Source of the DNA: Symbiodinium microadriaticum
Lineage: Eukaryota > Sar > Dinophyceae > Suessiales > Symbiodiniaceae
Direction: 5' to 3'
NCBI GenBank assembly: GCA_001939145.1
Contig: LSRX01000054.1
Coordinates: 208,960 to 272,959, forward strand
Length of the DNA stretch: 64,000 nucleotides
Below are positions 12,491-24,094 of this stretch, one piece after another. Numbering within the stretch: the first letter of the stretch is position 1; the number at the start of each line of letters is the position of its first letter. The translations under genes were made by a program, and so were the position numbers. Below the pieces are notes generated by a model. It was not told the origin of the DNA. It saw nothing but the letters and a program-made list of their open reading frames with translations, and did no database searches.

Positions 12491-15037
12491 AATTCATGAC
12501 ACCCTCCTCCCGCTTCGGGGTAGCTTGTCGGCGGGTAGGAAGATGAATGCATCAGAAAGCACAGTATAAAGTCCCAAAAGGCCGATCTGCTGAGTATTTG
12601 CAGACGTTTTAAGGTTCATTATGTAGTCCTATAACGTGCCCGGGAGCTCTAACATGGGCTGGTTGCAGCACCAAGCCAGAAAGTTCTGAAGGCAGCTGCA
12701 GAGAAGCCATGCAGCTTTTTGAGGTCCGATCCCCGGGCTCCAAGATTCTGTCTGTCATTTAGTCTTCAACGATGATCCACGTTGAAAGCGGGGGTTTTAG
12801 CAAGGGCCTGCATCACCGAAGGCCCTGGCACCGTCTCCCTTTTCGGAGCTGCCATCGCTGCGGCTGGCCAGGTGTTCGTTGCGCTCTAGGATCAAATATT
12901 TGGATTCATTTAGGCTTCAGGTGTTCGCGGACGAATTCACCTCACGCCGCACTGTGCTTTTAGTATACGGTGCAGACGAGTGTTAGACACGGAATGCTGA
13001 GAGAGGCACAACGATGCTTCTCCTCTTGGGCAAACCTGCAGGAGACTGTCCACACTGCGTCGCCAGTGCACTTTCTGCGACACCGCACGGCGCTCGAAGG
13101 GTTCCGGGTTCACAATCCGGCAGAGGATGGGGCAGCGGAGGATCTGTAAGCCGAGCCAGAGGGCTCGACTGCCAAGCCGTAGAGGGCGACTGCACCTTGC
13201 ACTTTGAAGTTGGTTCGGGCTGGAACCTTGGAATAGTAAAAGCCAGTCTGTTGCGGGATCCTCAGGTGAGACGTTGATTAGCCAGATGAGAGTCGTAGGC
13301 TGCAGCCGATCCTTGAGGCGTGCGAATTTGCAGAATATTTTACTTTGCAGAACTCTTTGGCTTACCTTCAGGTCTTGACAACAGGACGGGGCCAGACTGC
13401 TCTCGCGCACCGTGCAGTCCTTGCTGCAGGCGCCTTTCCTGGCGAGGGCTACATTCGGATTTGGGGTTTAGGGACAGCATGATTGCAAGCTGCTGCGCCT
13501 GAAGTTGGGATGGCTGCCCACCGGATCCCCAAATCCGGTCGCCAGGCTCGGAAGCTTTGGACAGGTACTTCTCAGAGCAGCTTGCTCATCCGGCACCTTG
13601 GCATTCTGGGAGCCTTTGTCCTTATGTTCTTGTACTGGTAGAAGGTTACGGGCCTTTTTGATGAACACAAGTTGCTTTTCGCTCTTGCGTTCACTCCAGG
13701 GCTTCGGCGGCCTAGATGCGGTGGAGTTGGCGCTGGGAGCTGTGGCAGCATCTAGCCTGGAGGCTCACGCGTCTTGTAAAGGATGAACTGCACGCGAGCT
13801 GCCTTGAGCCGCGGTAGTGGCAGTCTATGTGCTGAGCTCCACGCCTCACCTCACGAAGGTCTTATGTCAAGTGCACTTCTGCTCGGTAGGCTTTGGTGGA
13901 CCGGCTGTATTTGGGGCCAGTTGTGGGCCGGGTCCCTGGCAGACAGCAGTGAAAGATGGATGAGGGTCCAATCGGAAATGGACACTTTTGCTTTTCCAGG
14001 GAGAGAACGACGGAACGTAACGGAACCGCTGCAAACACGAATGAAAAGAGGCCCCAAGCCTGGAGGACGCCAGTATAAGCGCTGTTCAGATGCCGCTGTG
14101 CCATGGTGTCCCAGCTTGTCTTCTCGAACTGATTGGCGACGGATCGAAATAGGTCTGCCCGTGATCCACATATTCTTCTGATGCGTGTTGCAAGGCCTGG
14201 CATGCGCAGACTTCGCTCTGCTCGAGACCGCTTTGGCACTAAGGCTGGACACTCAGTTCGATCCAAACGATGAGCATCCGAGCGCTTTCAATGGATGCGA
14301 CTTCCCTTCACTGCGACCCCTCGGGAAGGACCGGCCCCCTGACACGGCCAAGCCCGACTGGGCTGTCCAGCGATACAGGTGGCGCACCAAGCAAACTTCA
14401 AAGTATCGTACTTGCATGCCAAAGCTGACATAGCTTGCCTATTGTGAGACGGAACACAGCAGAGCAAAACAGCACACCACAAGCCTCGGGGGCCAAGCGG
14501 GAGTGCTCAATTGGAGGGTTCTTTCCGCCTGGAGATTTCCTGAACGCATGAACCCAGGTGCTCACCAGGTGAAGAGTTTTCAGAAGGCGCCGCTGCCTCC
14601 TCCGAGTGAAGTCGTGAACAGCCAGGCAGCGTTAAATCAAGTTCTTCGTCCTACTAGTAGCCATCACTCTGGTTCCCTCTGCAGAAACGCAATTTTGCTC
14701 AAGCTCGGCAGACATTTTGCTGTTCACCGATCATGGCCGCGTGGACGCTTCTTGCGTTGCTGCTTCCGGCGAGACTTGCTGCCCAAGGTTCGGGAGTGAA
14801 GTCACGCTGAATCATATCAGATATTTGCAAAGCTGCATGTGTATTTGAGCAACCGGCGACTGCAGACGAACCCTGGGCTGTGAAGTTCAAGCATCAGCAT
14901 GCAAACTTGCAACAGGTTGCAGGTATGTCGTGCAAAACAAGTGCGATGTTGCACTCGCCTAGCAGAGAAATACAAGGTCAAGGGACCTAGGCATAAGTAG
15001 TAGTACTGATCAGAGGTTGGCCTAAGACGGCATGCAG
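12491..15037. other. Mostly unresolved; candidate exons including a second BTB-like motif
   Basis: A possible exon at 13372-13429 (acceptor TTCAG|G, donor GCAG|GC) reads VLTTGRGQTALAHRAVLAA, which contains the AHRAVLAA core seen in BTB domains. It could come from a second, diverged BTB gene. A further protein-like segment around 13699-13780 (GFGGLDAVELALGAVAASSL) is preceded by a CCAG acceptor. Segments near 13180-13265 and 14190-14330 also read like protein on the plus strand. None could be joined into a gene. Confidence 0.3.
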
Positions 15038-16764
15038 GAGACTACCAGAACTATATCAACAAGTATGCTTCTGGATATATGGGTGGCTCCGGCGGCTCTG
15101 GCTACCAGAAGTATTACCAGCAGTACATGGACAAGTATGGCTCTTCCGGATCAGGTGGCTATGATCAGTTCATGTCAAAGTATGCCGGTGGCTATGCAAG
15201 CAAGTACATGTCAGGGGACAAGACAGCAGAATCTGGCCCCGTTAGTCTCGCCGCTGCGGATGCATCGAGCGACAATGCGGCAGACAAGACCAGCAGTGCC
15301 AGCTCTGAGGGAAGCAGCTACCAAAAGTACATGGACTACTCCAAGTACACCGGAGGCGCGCAGGGTGGTTCGCAGGCGGGACCGGCAGAGCAAAGCATGC
15401 AGGTTTCCTGTGCCTTCCGTGGAGCTCAATAATTCTATGTGCAGGTCAATGTAGGTCACAGGCCTGCGAGTTAGAGATGTAATGACTCTGCATCTGTGAT
15501 CCGCAACGAACATCTTGACGTCAGTCAAGAGTCGGAGCTTGGGTCGTCGGATCTGCTGAGCCGCTGGGACTGGGAAAGTAGCAAGACATTCACAATTTCT
15601 CCGAGGCCGATACAATGTATTTCCTTGCAGCGGAAACCTTAGCAAATCGAGAATATCATTACAGCACTGGGAAATTCCAGACCAAGATCCGCAAGTGTCC
15701 GGACTCGATATGTCGGTCCATGCAAGATGCAATCGCAGCAATGCAGCAGAAAGCCTGTCGTCTGTGGTTGTGCTTGACAAGTTGTCGGAAGTTGCCGGGA
15801 CAGGCGATCACAAATGTCTGTAGGATGTGTGTTTGCTTCAGCCTCTTAAAGAGAATGTGGTTGCTTGGCTTTGTAAAAAAATTGTGGGTGCAGACAGCCG
15901 CCCGAACCGCCTTGTTCGCAGGGTGGTGCCGGCGGTGACTACAAGCAGTACATGGACTACTCCAAGTACACTCAGGGTCAGGGTGCCCAGGGCGGAGGAG
16001 CTTCAGATTACAAGAAGTACATGGAGTCCTACAGCGGCGACTACAGCAAGTACATGAAGGGCCAGGGCTCCCAGGCGAGGTAATTTTGATTGTGGAGAGT
16101 TGGCATGCCTGTGACCAGCAGCTCTTCATGCCAGCTTGATTTCTGCCTTCAGGACTCGGATTACGTAAGACCCAGGGCTTGTGTCGTTTCTGGCGCGGTC
16201 CCAGTTGGCAGCAGCAGTAGCAGTAGGAGCGGAAATGGTGTAATACCATGTTTGATTTTTCCGGGAGGAGTTTCGAATTGAGGGGGCGTTTTTATCATCT
16301 CCAAATGTCCAGGACATGGTGCTGCTGCCGGAGACCCCTAAGCCCGAAGCCCTAAACCCCAAAACAAGTACTCGTCACCAATGCTGAACAGTATTTTGCA
16401 CCACATCTATGATGTTTACATCCGCTTGGCCATCTCGGATTTTGCCATTACGGAAGATGGTAAACGCTTCGCGTCGTCGCCCCGGCCGGGTCGGGCACGG
16501 CCGCCCCAAAAATGAAGGCACCCGAAACAATAAACCCAAAAAGGCCCCTTAAAATGAAGGCACCCTAAACCCCAAGCCCAAAACGACCCTTAAACACGAA
16601 GACCTTAAACCGTACCCGCAGGGCCCTTAAAAGACACCCTAAACCTTAAAGGCCCGGGAAGGTTGGGGGCAAACGCCTCGCAATACGGCTCCGGTGCTGC
16701 CGGAGGGTATGAGAAGTACATGTCGAAGTATGCCGGCGAGTACGCCAGCAAGTACATGCCAGGG
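15038..16764 (+). CDS. Tyrosine-rich repeat protein, 5' exon block (interrupted by LINEs)
   Basis: Exons are 15038-15375 (acceptor GCAG|G, donor CAG|GC), 15922-16074 (153 nt, phase 0 to 0, acceptor GCAG|G, donor CAG|GC) and a last one near 16662-16764 that runs into retrotransposon sequence. The protein is built of short Gly/Ser linkers and aromatic repeats such as YQKYMDYSKYT, YDQFMSKYAGG and DYKKYMESYSGDYSKYM. A segment in the first exon is Ser/Ala/Asp rich. No signal peptide or membrane segment is visible. I do not know the family; the pattern suggests a low-complexity structural or self-associating protein. The exons continue in the same style at 25.8-27.1 kb, so the gene was probably one unit before LINE copies entered it. 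Earlier exons upstream of 15038 were not found. Confidence 0.65.
16327..16660 (+). repeat. Degenerate telomere-type block in an intron (left copy)
   Basis: Loose CCCTAAA/CCCAAA/CCTTAAA units are mixed with other words. The block from about 16416 (TTTACATCCGCTTGGCC) onward, including GGTAAACGCTTCG and the telomere-like tail, recurs at about 25390-25640. The two copies flank the LINE cluster. Confidence 0.6.
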
Positions 16765-16784
16765 TTCTTTCCTGAGTGAGTTCT

Positions 16785-17011
16785 GGCTGCGGTTCTTCGC
16801 CGCCTTGGGCCTGGCGTGCAGTCGTTGTGGCCGCGCGGATGTGGTTCCTAATTGGGAGCATCTCGTTTGGCACTGCCAAGGCATGGATGGGATTGAGGAT
16901 CGACCCCCTCCGCCTATGATCGGGGAGCGGCGGGCTGATGCTGCTGCGAGATTGCGATGGATGGCCTGCGTCAGAGAGCAGGTCCGTGACAAACGTGAGG
17001 GCGACGAGTAA
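16785..17011 (+). pseudogene. LINE copy A: 3' end of reverse transcriptase ORF only
   Basis: Encodes the last ~75 residues of the LINE polyprotein. It has a Cys/His knuckle (CSRCGR, then WEHLVWHC) followed by RLRWMACVREQVRD and a stop. It aligns with the end of copy C (CKWCRE, WDHLTWRC, RLRFMGCVRECVRE). Everything upstream is missing, as expected for a 5'-truncated insertion. It begins immediately after the broken tyrosine-rich exon. Confidence 0.7.
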
Positions 17012-17048
17012 CTCTTGCTGCTCGGGGAGCGGGCTTTCCGCTCTGAGT

Positions 17049-17950
17049 AGGGTTCTCTCTTGAGTGAGATCTGGCAGCGGTGCTCGGCCGTCTCGGGCCT
17101 GGCGTCTCGTGGGGCGTCATGGTCGCAGCGCTTCAGATGTGGGACGTTTGGAGTAGGATCCTAGGCCTGCAGGAACGGCAGAAGCTAGCGCTGATCTGCA
17201 AAAGTGCTGAAGGCCAGAGGTCTCTTAGGGAGGTTGGGTTAGGACAGTTCGTGCAACAACATGTTAGGGCTCTACATGGTTCTAGGGGTTGATCTACGTG
17301 TGGCTGCTACTGCAGAGCAGCCAGTCGCGGATGCGCGCATGACAAAGGCGCTATGTAGAGGTGCTCGCTTGATTAATCCAGCCATTCCCCTCACGTTTCG
17401 GCGGCAGCTTTGGTGCACGCGGATTGCCCCGCCCACTGGCATGCTCCTTAAAGATCTTGTAGCGACCTTCAAGAAAGTCGTTTGCAGCCACAAGATGGGT
17501 AGCGCTGCTTTGCGTAGGATTCTGGAAGGACATGGCATGGATGTTCAGTTCATGGCAGGCATGCATGCTCTTAGGGCTTGTGGCGCAAAACTGGGCGGGC
17601 CGATGCGTCGGTTCGGCAGCGTGGCGCTGGCACATGGTTCAACAACATTGCCCAGTTCCTCACGGGGCATAGGTGGAGGCATGAGGCCCAGGCCACTTTC
17701 GTCACTGAAGGATGCCGCATGGACCTCATTGCTGAAGAGGCCGGAAAAGCTGATCACAAAGTCCGCAACCGAAGGAGGCATCTCTTCCAGGAGTTCTGCT
17801 CGGCTTCGCGAAGGGACTCGCAGCAGCTGTGACAATGGCGCTTCAACGAGAAGCGAATCGCGCAGGCCAGGGCTCTCTATCAGTCTGCGGCTCAGGAGGG
17901 TCGTGTTGTTAGCGGCACATTCGACAGCCTTTTACCGCAAGAGGGGGAAG
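17049..17950 (+). pseudogene. LINE copy B: internal reverse transcriptase/C-terminal fragment with frameshifts
   Basis: The first ~60 bases repeat the sequence at 16770-16830. The rest follows the post-catalytic part of the reverse transcriptase ORF of copy C in three frames: MWDVWSRILGLQ (near 17120), LINPAIPLTFRRQLW and VVCSHKMGSAALRRILEGHG (17370-17560), then GCRMDLIAEEAGKADHKVR (near 17710) and LLAAHSTAFY (near 17920). Internal stops and at least two frameshifts show it is dead. The catalytic RT motifs are absent. It passes straight into the 5' part of copy C at about 17955. Confidence 0.7.
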
Positions 17951-17958
17951 AGAGGCTC

Positions 17959-20900
17959 TTGAGGTCATGGAGGTGGACAGTGGAGATGGTGCTCCATCCG
18001 GTCGGGACGGGAGCTCGGCGGACTCCGGCAACACCAACTCCGAGGCCCAAGCCACGGGTGCAGGAAAGGACGCTCCTCAAGGCGCCAAGCGGCCGCTTAG
18101 CCCAGGCGCCCGAGGACGTGCCACCAAGGACACGTGGACCGAGGAGGATTGTGGAGGCGAAGGCCATTCCTTCTATAACTGCATTAGCGCGGGTTTCATC
18201 ATTAAGACCACCGGGACCACCCTCGAAGCAGTCAAGAATGATGGTACGTTGCAGGCTAAGGGCAAGGGCTTGAGGGCTCGCTTGGCGGCGTACATTGAGG
18301 CACATGCTCAGCGATGTCGCCCCTACTTTACGCCCAACACGGGCGCCAGCAGGGCTCAACCACTCAGGAGGAAAGGGAGCGCCTTCTCCGTGTGGAAGAT
18401 GGTGAGGCTCCTAAACCCTGGGAGCAGTACCTCAAGGCAGTCTACAGACCCAAGAGGTATGCAGACGAAGTGGCATTTAGGGCAGCATCACACATGTTGG
18501 GCATCAGTTTGGTTTTGATATGCGGTGACATTGTGAGACCCTCCCAAGTATTGCAATATCACAATAGCAAAAGCCAGATTGTGATATACCTTCGCCATGC
18601 ATTGGGTCATTATACACTTTTGACCCCGAAGGGCGAGTTGCCTGATTATGCCATTGTGGACAGCCAGCCTCTTGTTCAGGACGATGCCCCCAGAGGCAGT
18701 GGTGGTGAGGAGGACGTGCACATGGCGGTGGACGACTCCTGGATACCCGAGGAGCGGAGCATCGATGACGGTGAGGAGGAGGATGAGGCTCTGCCCATGC
18801 CAGCAGAGGCCCAGCCACTGCAAAAAGGGGCCGGTCCGCCACGCCCGGCTCGTCCACCCCCAAAATACGGCCGGGCAAAACGCCGAGAAGCGTGCAAAAA
18901 CGAACGAGGGCGCTAGCCGCTATCAGTGGCGGTGCGACGTGTGCCGACGACGGACTTTTACCAGTAGTGTCTTTGACAACTTGAAGGTGGAGCCTAACAA
19001 CCACATCCGCCGCGACCACAAAGGCGAGGACAAGAGCCGATTCAGCAAGATCCCATCGGCTGGACTGCTCAAGCTAACTTGGAAGCCATCCTCGAAGATC
19101 ATGGCTACACCACGGTGGGAGTCCACCGTGCGGTTCTGGCGCGCAGGGCAGCGACTATCTCATTGCGCTCGTATCTCCCACCACCTGATGAGCCACAGGT
19201 GCCACAGGAGAAGGAGGATGACTACGTCCATGATTTGACCTCCGACGGTGACGTGGAATCCAATCCCGGACCGAGTAGCGCATTGAGTTGTGTGTCATGG
19301 AATTGCCAGGGCAAGTCCAAACTTTACGAGGCGCTGAGGCTTGGGGCACTCGATGCCTATGATGTCGTGTGCCTGAACGAGAGCAACTTTTCAGCTGAGG
19401 ACCGGTGCGACTTCAGCAAGCTCGTGATGCAGCGAGGTTTTCATTGCTACCATGGCGGAGGGCATGAGGGCCATGATACCCGAGGCCGCCGATTCGCTCG
19501 TGGAGGACTCGTCACCATGGTGAAACATGGATGGGCGTCGCGACTCCTTCGGACGGCGTGGTGTGAAGGACAGTACGAATGGCTGGGCGTGCAAATGGAT
19601 GGCTTTGTCTTGTACAACATCCACCGCAAGCCTGGCGGCGATGAGGCGCTTTACACGTTGGAGGTCCAGCAGCTCATGGGCGACTACAACAGAGCCGTCA
19701 TCGAGCCCTTGACCTACAGAAGTGCTTCGATTACGTGGAGCCTAGGCTCGTGTGTGCTGTGCTGCGGGAGGCAGGCTTTCCATCATCGCTTCTTGCGGCG
19801 TTGGAGCATGCATGGACTCAGGAGCGCTTTATTGAAGTGGGAGGGTATGTGTCGCCCTCTAGCGAGCATGTTTCGGCCGCGATGCCGCAGGGCGACGCGC
19901 TGGCGCCCCTTGCACTCAATATCCTCCTGAGTGCGCCAGCCAGAGATATTGGCAGTCGTGGCTTCCAGTCTTTCGCTCAGAGTGTTTTCCTGGATGACCG
20001 TGCGTATGCCTCTGCATCGGAAGATGTTCCTCGCATCATTGAGCTGTGGGAGAGCTGGTCCGCCAGCTTCGGGCTACGAGAAAATCGACGCAAGCAGGCG
20101 GTGGTCACACGCAGTCAAGCTGCCAGGAACCAGCTGCGCAACCTTGGGCTTGGTCACTGTGTGCGCGTTTTGGGCGTCGACTTTACGGACAGTGCTCACG
20201 GGCCCACGCCCACTGCTGATGCCAGGTGCGAAAGTGCATACGCCATGGGCAAACGGCTGCTTAATCGTGCTATCCCGTTGGACGTCCGTCGAGACCTGTG
20301 GCGCACCAGAGTGGTCACGAAAGCCTCTTGGGGGCATTTGCTGCAACTGCCGAGTGATGCCATGCTTAAGAAATTTGAGGGATTGTTTAAACAGGCTGTC
20401 TATAGTCACAAGATGGGAAGTACGGCTCTTCGACAGCTCCTGGAAGGGCACGCCATGCATGTCGGATTTGCATCTGGTATTCATTGCCTCCGCGCTTGGA
20501 GAAGCAGTGGCATGGCCCGTACGCTCGCGCAAGACTGGTTTGGTCAAGTCGTCGCTTTCCTTCGGGGGCATGGCTGGCAGCGTGAGGATGGCGCGGTTGT
20601 TTTTCAGTCACCGCATCACAGGATGGACTGCTCAGCAGACACGACTGGCCAAGTGGACCATGCGGTGCGTACACAGTGGAGAAGGATGCATGCTCGTTTT
20701 TGCGCGGCCGAGCGGCGAGACGCGAGAGCCCTTACTCATTGGCAGTTTCATGAGGGACAGACCAAGAAAGCCATATTGCTCTATCAGAGCGCCACAGCTG
20801 AGGGCAAGGCAGTCATGCTTGGCGCTGCGCACTCCACAGCGTTTTATGACAGGCGACGACTTCACAGGACGGGGGCGCCATGCAAGTGGTGTCGTGAGGA

Positions 20901-21120
20901 CGCGATTCCCTGCTGGGATCACTTGACTTGGAGATGTCAGGGCCTGAGTTGCGCAGACTTGCGCCCCAATGCTGTGCCTCGGCGTGCAGTTACCAGGCGC
21001 CTTGGCTGGCCTGAGCCTCATGAGACTTTTGAGGCTGCTTCCACCCGGCTTCGTTTCATGGGGTGTGTCAGGGAGTGTGTCCGTGAGCAGCTGGGCCACG
21101 CAGCAGGCGGTGATGGCTGA
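17959..21120 (+). mobile_element. LINE copy C: OTU-like domain, zinc finger, 2A peptide, endonuclease and reverse transcriptase, internally deleted
   Basis: Order of parts: a Glu/Asp/Ser-rich leader; an OTU-like protease region (about 18140-18640) with the middle motif DEVAFRAASHMLGISLVLIC and catalytic-type His in GHYTLL (His at 18608-18610); a C2H2-type finger (CDVC to HIRRDH, about 18936-19020); a 2A peptide DGDVESNPGP (19244-19273); and an APE endonuclease start (SWNCQG, VCLNESNF). Near 19697 the endonuclease is cut and joined to RT motif A (LDLQKCFDYV), followed by motif B (PQGDALAPLALNI) and motif C (FLDD, 19987-19998), then the C-terminal knuckle and stop at 21118-21120. The OTU nucleophile position is Ser (TCC, 18168-18170) where copy D has Cys. 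Frameshifts lie near 18340 and 18900. The second zinc finger seen in copy D is missing. The 461-codon RT part is intact, but the element as a whole is dead. Confidence 0.8.
19244..19273 (+). other. 2A ribosome-skipping peptide in LINE copy C
   Basis: Encodes DGDVESNPGP, matching the 2A core D-(V/I)-E-x-N-P-G-P at every position. In 2A peptides the ribosome fails to form the bond between the final Gly and Pro, giving two proteins from one frame. Here it would separate the OTU/zinc-finger part from the endonuclease/RT part. It is in frame with the endonuclease start downstream. Confidence 0.85.
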
Positions 21121-22294
21121 ACAACTGTGAGATGAGATGGGCTTTGCTTGGATGGGCCGCGGTGGACTACATCCCACCATGAGCAGGGCGCTCTCTTTCA
21201 GAGCGTGGTCGTACGTCCTCCGGGGCTTGCAGACCATTCAAATTTCACGCGGCGACTACAGCAGGGAGCGAGAAAGTAACTCCACGTGGTGCTCCCGGAC
21301 CTCTTCTTGGGAGGTACAGAACTTTGCCGACATGATCATGATCTACGTGGAGGAGCGTGAATCTAGCAGCTTGGGCTCAGGGGAGCCGCGCGGCTGCTAC
21401 TATCAATTCGAGGGATGGCGAGCCGATCTGCGAACGAGGACTCGGTGGAGGTTTGGGGGTTTTTGCAGGGTACGAGGCAGGTGCGAGGCCGCTGCAGAAA
21501 GGGGACTTGTGACATGGGGCTTTGGGTGGCCGATGTCAGTGTCGCCTTCGTGGCGCATGTCATGGATGTGTCAGGCATTTTGCTACGTGTGGCACATGCT
21601 TTTTGATTTGCTGCTTGCACTGGTGCTGAGGGATGCAGGTGCGTGGATGTCTAGTGCCCAGGGTCGTGGAGCCATTCGAGCTCGGCCATGGCAGGACCGT
21701 AGGTGTAGAGGGGTGCGTAGTCGTCTTCGGGCCAAGCGCATCTTACTGTTGCAGCGGCGTGCTCAGATTCGTCAGAAATTGCGGGCCACCCCTAGGCCAG
21801 CACATTCAGGGCGGATTGTCGCACACATATGTCGGCGGGCAGGGAACAGCCGCCTTGCGGCGACGAGGCGCGCTCCAGGTCTTCACAAGCTTAGGTGCCG
21901 AAGTGGAGGCCGCCGATGGGTAGTGCGGGTTGTGCCCATCGTCTCTGTGCCCTCGTCTGTTCGGGATCGCAATGCTAGAGCTAGAGCGTTGAGCAGTTCG
22001 TTTGAGGACAGTGGTGTTGAGGCGCCCAGCCGGCAAGAGCTGGGTTTTCCCTCTTTTGGTTTTGGTAGTGCCCCAGGGCAGGAATTAGTTCGTGCAGGTT
22101 TTGTGCCTACAGACGTGAGGGAACTCCATAGCAGTGAACTTGCATCGTGTAGGGCGCAGGAGGCTGGCGGTGTACAGGCCGTGCAAGCTGCAAGTATCCA
22201 GTGTCAGAGCTTTGTTCGTCAGGGTGGGGTGCTTACTTCTGCCCGGGTCGAGGCCCCACGTGCAGGAGGCAAGAGCGGCGACGGTCGCTGCTGA
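21121..22294 (+). CDS. Open frame between LINE copies C and D, possibly 5' leader or ORF1 of copy D
   Basis: An uninterrupted 385-codon frame (21137-22294, stop TGA) begins just after the stop of copy C and ends shortly before the coding start of copy D. The product is rich in Arg, Ser, Trp and Ala, very basic in its middle (around 21690-21780), with a hydrophobic stretch FCYVWHMLFDLLLALVL near residue 150. I see no coiled coil, RRM or CCHC knuckle typical of LINE ORF1 proteins. It may be the 5' UTR of copy D that happens to stay open, or a real first ORF. It lies exactly where an upstream ORF should be if D is a nearly full-length element. Confidence 0.4.
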
Positions 22295-23905
22295 GGCATA
22301 CGGCCGCAAACCGTGGTTGGTCAGGAAAAAAATCCGGAAGGACGACGGGGCGCTGGCTCTCACCATCGAAGCGGGTGATCACCGTCTGCAGCTCGAACGG
22401 GTCCAGCGCCGCCACAGCGAGTGACAAAGCTGGTGATGAAGCATGGCGCCGCCCGCCCAAGGGCAAGGGCAAGGGCAAAACCCGTGACGGTGGCGCCCCC
22501 AAGGCGCCGACGTGCATCAAGGACGACGATGACGGTGAGGAGGACATGGAGATTGACAGCGGCGACGCTACCGTCTCCCCGGCGACAACTCCGGTGCCAC
22601 CTTCCAGCGGAGAGGCGACGGCTCAACAGCCGGCGGCTACTGGGCAGGGCGCCAAGCGGACGCTCAGCCCTCGGGCCCGGGACAGGGCATCCAAATCCAG
22701 TTGGACCGAGGATGATTGCGGCGGAGGAGGTCATTGCTTCTACAATTGCGTCAGTGCCGGCTTTATCATGCGCACCACAGGAGCCACTTGGCCACCATCA
22801 AGAAAGACGGCAACTTAGATGCAAAGGGGAAAGGCCTGAGGGCCAGACTTGCAGCCTACATCGAGAGCCACGGCACACGGTATCGGCCTTACTTTACACC
22901 TCCCGGTCCCAGCCAGGAGCCGGCTAGCCAGGAGGAGAAGGAGAGACTTCGTCGTGTCGAGTATGGTGATGCCCCAGAGACCTGGGAACAGTACCTCCGG
23001 GCTATCTATCGACCAAAGCGCTATGGTGACGAGGTGGCTTTCCGTGCTGCCTCCCACCTGTTAGGAGTGAGTCTGGCATTGATATGCGGGGATCCCGCCA
23101 GACCATCACAAGTCCTGCATTATCACAACAATAAGAGTCAGACAGTCATTTACCTGCGCCACGCTTTGGGTCACTACACCCTCTTGACTCCCAAGGGCCC
23201 CTTGCCAGAGTACGCCGTGGTGGAGGACCAGCCCTTAGGCCAAGCAGCCGCTCCCAGAGGCGGTGGTGACGTGGAGCATGAGAACATGTCATCCCCGTGG
23301 CCCCGCAACCACCAGCAGCAGCAGAGCCTCCTCCTCAGCGGGTGCGTGTAGTTCCGAAATATGGGCGGGCCAACCAGTTGGCCTGTCAGAAGCGCCGTGA
23401 GGAGTGCAAGAATGACAGGGGCCGCTATCAGTGGCAGTGCGACGTATGCCGTAGGACATTCACGAATAGTGCGTTCGATGCTTTGCGGACTTCTCGCAAC
23501 AATCACATTCGGAAGGATCATAAAGGGGTGGACAAGAGCCGCTTTAGCAAATTGGCCAAGCGCCACGGGACCATCGGTGTCGTCGCTCACTGCGACGACC
23601 CCTGCTGGATGTGCTGGGGATGCAGATGCTTCCTGCCACGGTGTCATCGGAATGTCAAGGCCAACAGCGTGAAAGCTCATTTGCAGGAGTGCGAGGAGAA
23701 CCCCATCGGATGGACCGCCCAGGCGAATCTCGAGGCCATCTTGGAGGATCATGGTATTCCTACTGCGGGAGTTCACCGCGCAGTATTGGCGCGGCGGACA
23801 TCCTCTGTGTCATTGTGTGCTTACCTCCCAGCTGCTCCGGCCGCTGGGCTTGACCGTGAGGTGCCGCCCGCCGTGGAGGATGAATACATCTACGACGTGG
23901 TCGAG

Positions 23906-23935
23906 GACGGTGACGTCGAGAGCAACCCGGGACCG
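23906..23935 (+). other. First 2A peptide in LINE copy D
   Basis: Encodes DGDVESNPGP, preceded by EDEYIYDVVE. It is identical at the core to the copy C site and in frame with both the zinc-finger part and the second 2A. Confidence 0.85.
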
Positions 23936-24064
23936 AGCTGTACGCTTCATCGCCGAGCCCCTTCGGTGTCATCGCGAATCGGATATCCAGATGCTCCGGC
24001 CGCTGGACTCAACATTGATGTGCCGCCCGCTGTGGAGGACGAGTACATCCATGACGTGGTCGAG

Positions 24065-24094
24065 GACGGTGACATTGAGAGCAACCCGGGACCG
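24065..24094 (+). other. Second 2A peptide in LINE copy D
   Basis: Encodes DGDIESNPGP, preceded by EDEYIHDVVE. It lies 159 bp (53 codons) after the first, within a diverged in-frame duplication that also repeats the APAAGL and VPPAVEDEYI segments upstream. Confidence 0.85.

Noticed and set aside
13105..13130. CCGGGTTCACAATCCGG looked like a tRNA T-arm
   Set aside because: Loop position 58 is not A and no acceptor, D or anticodon stems pair around it.
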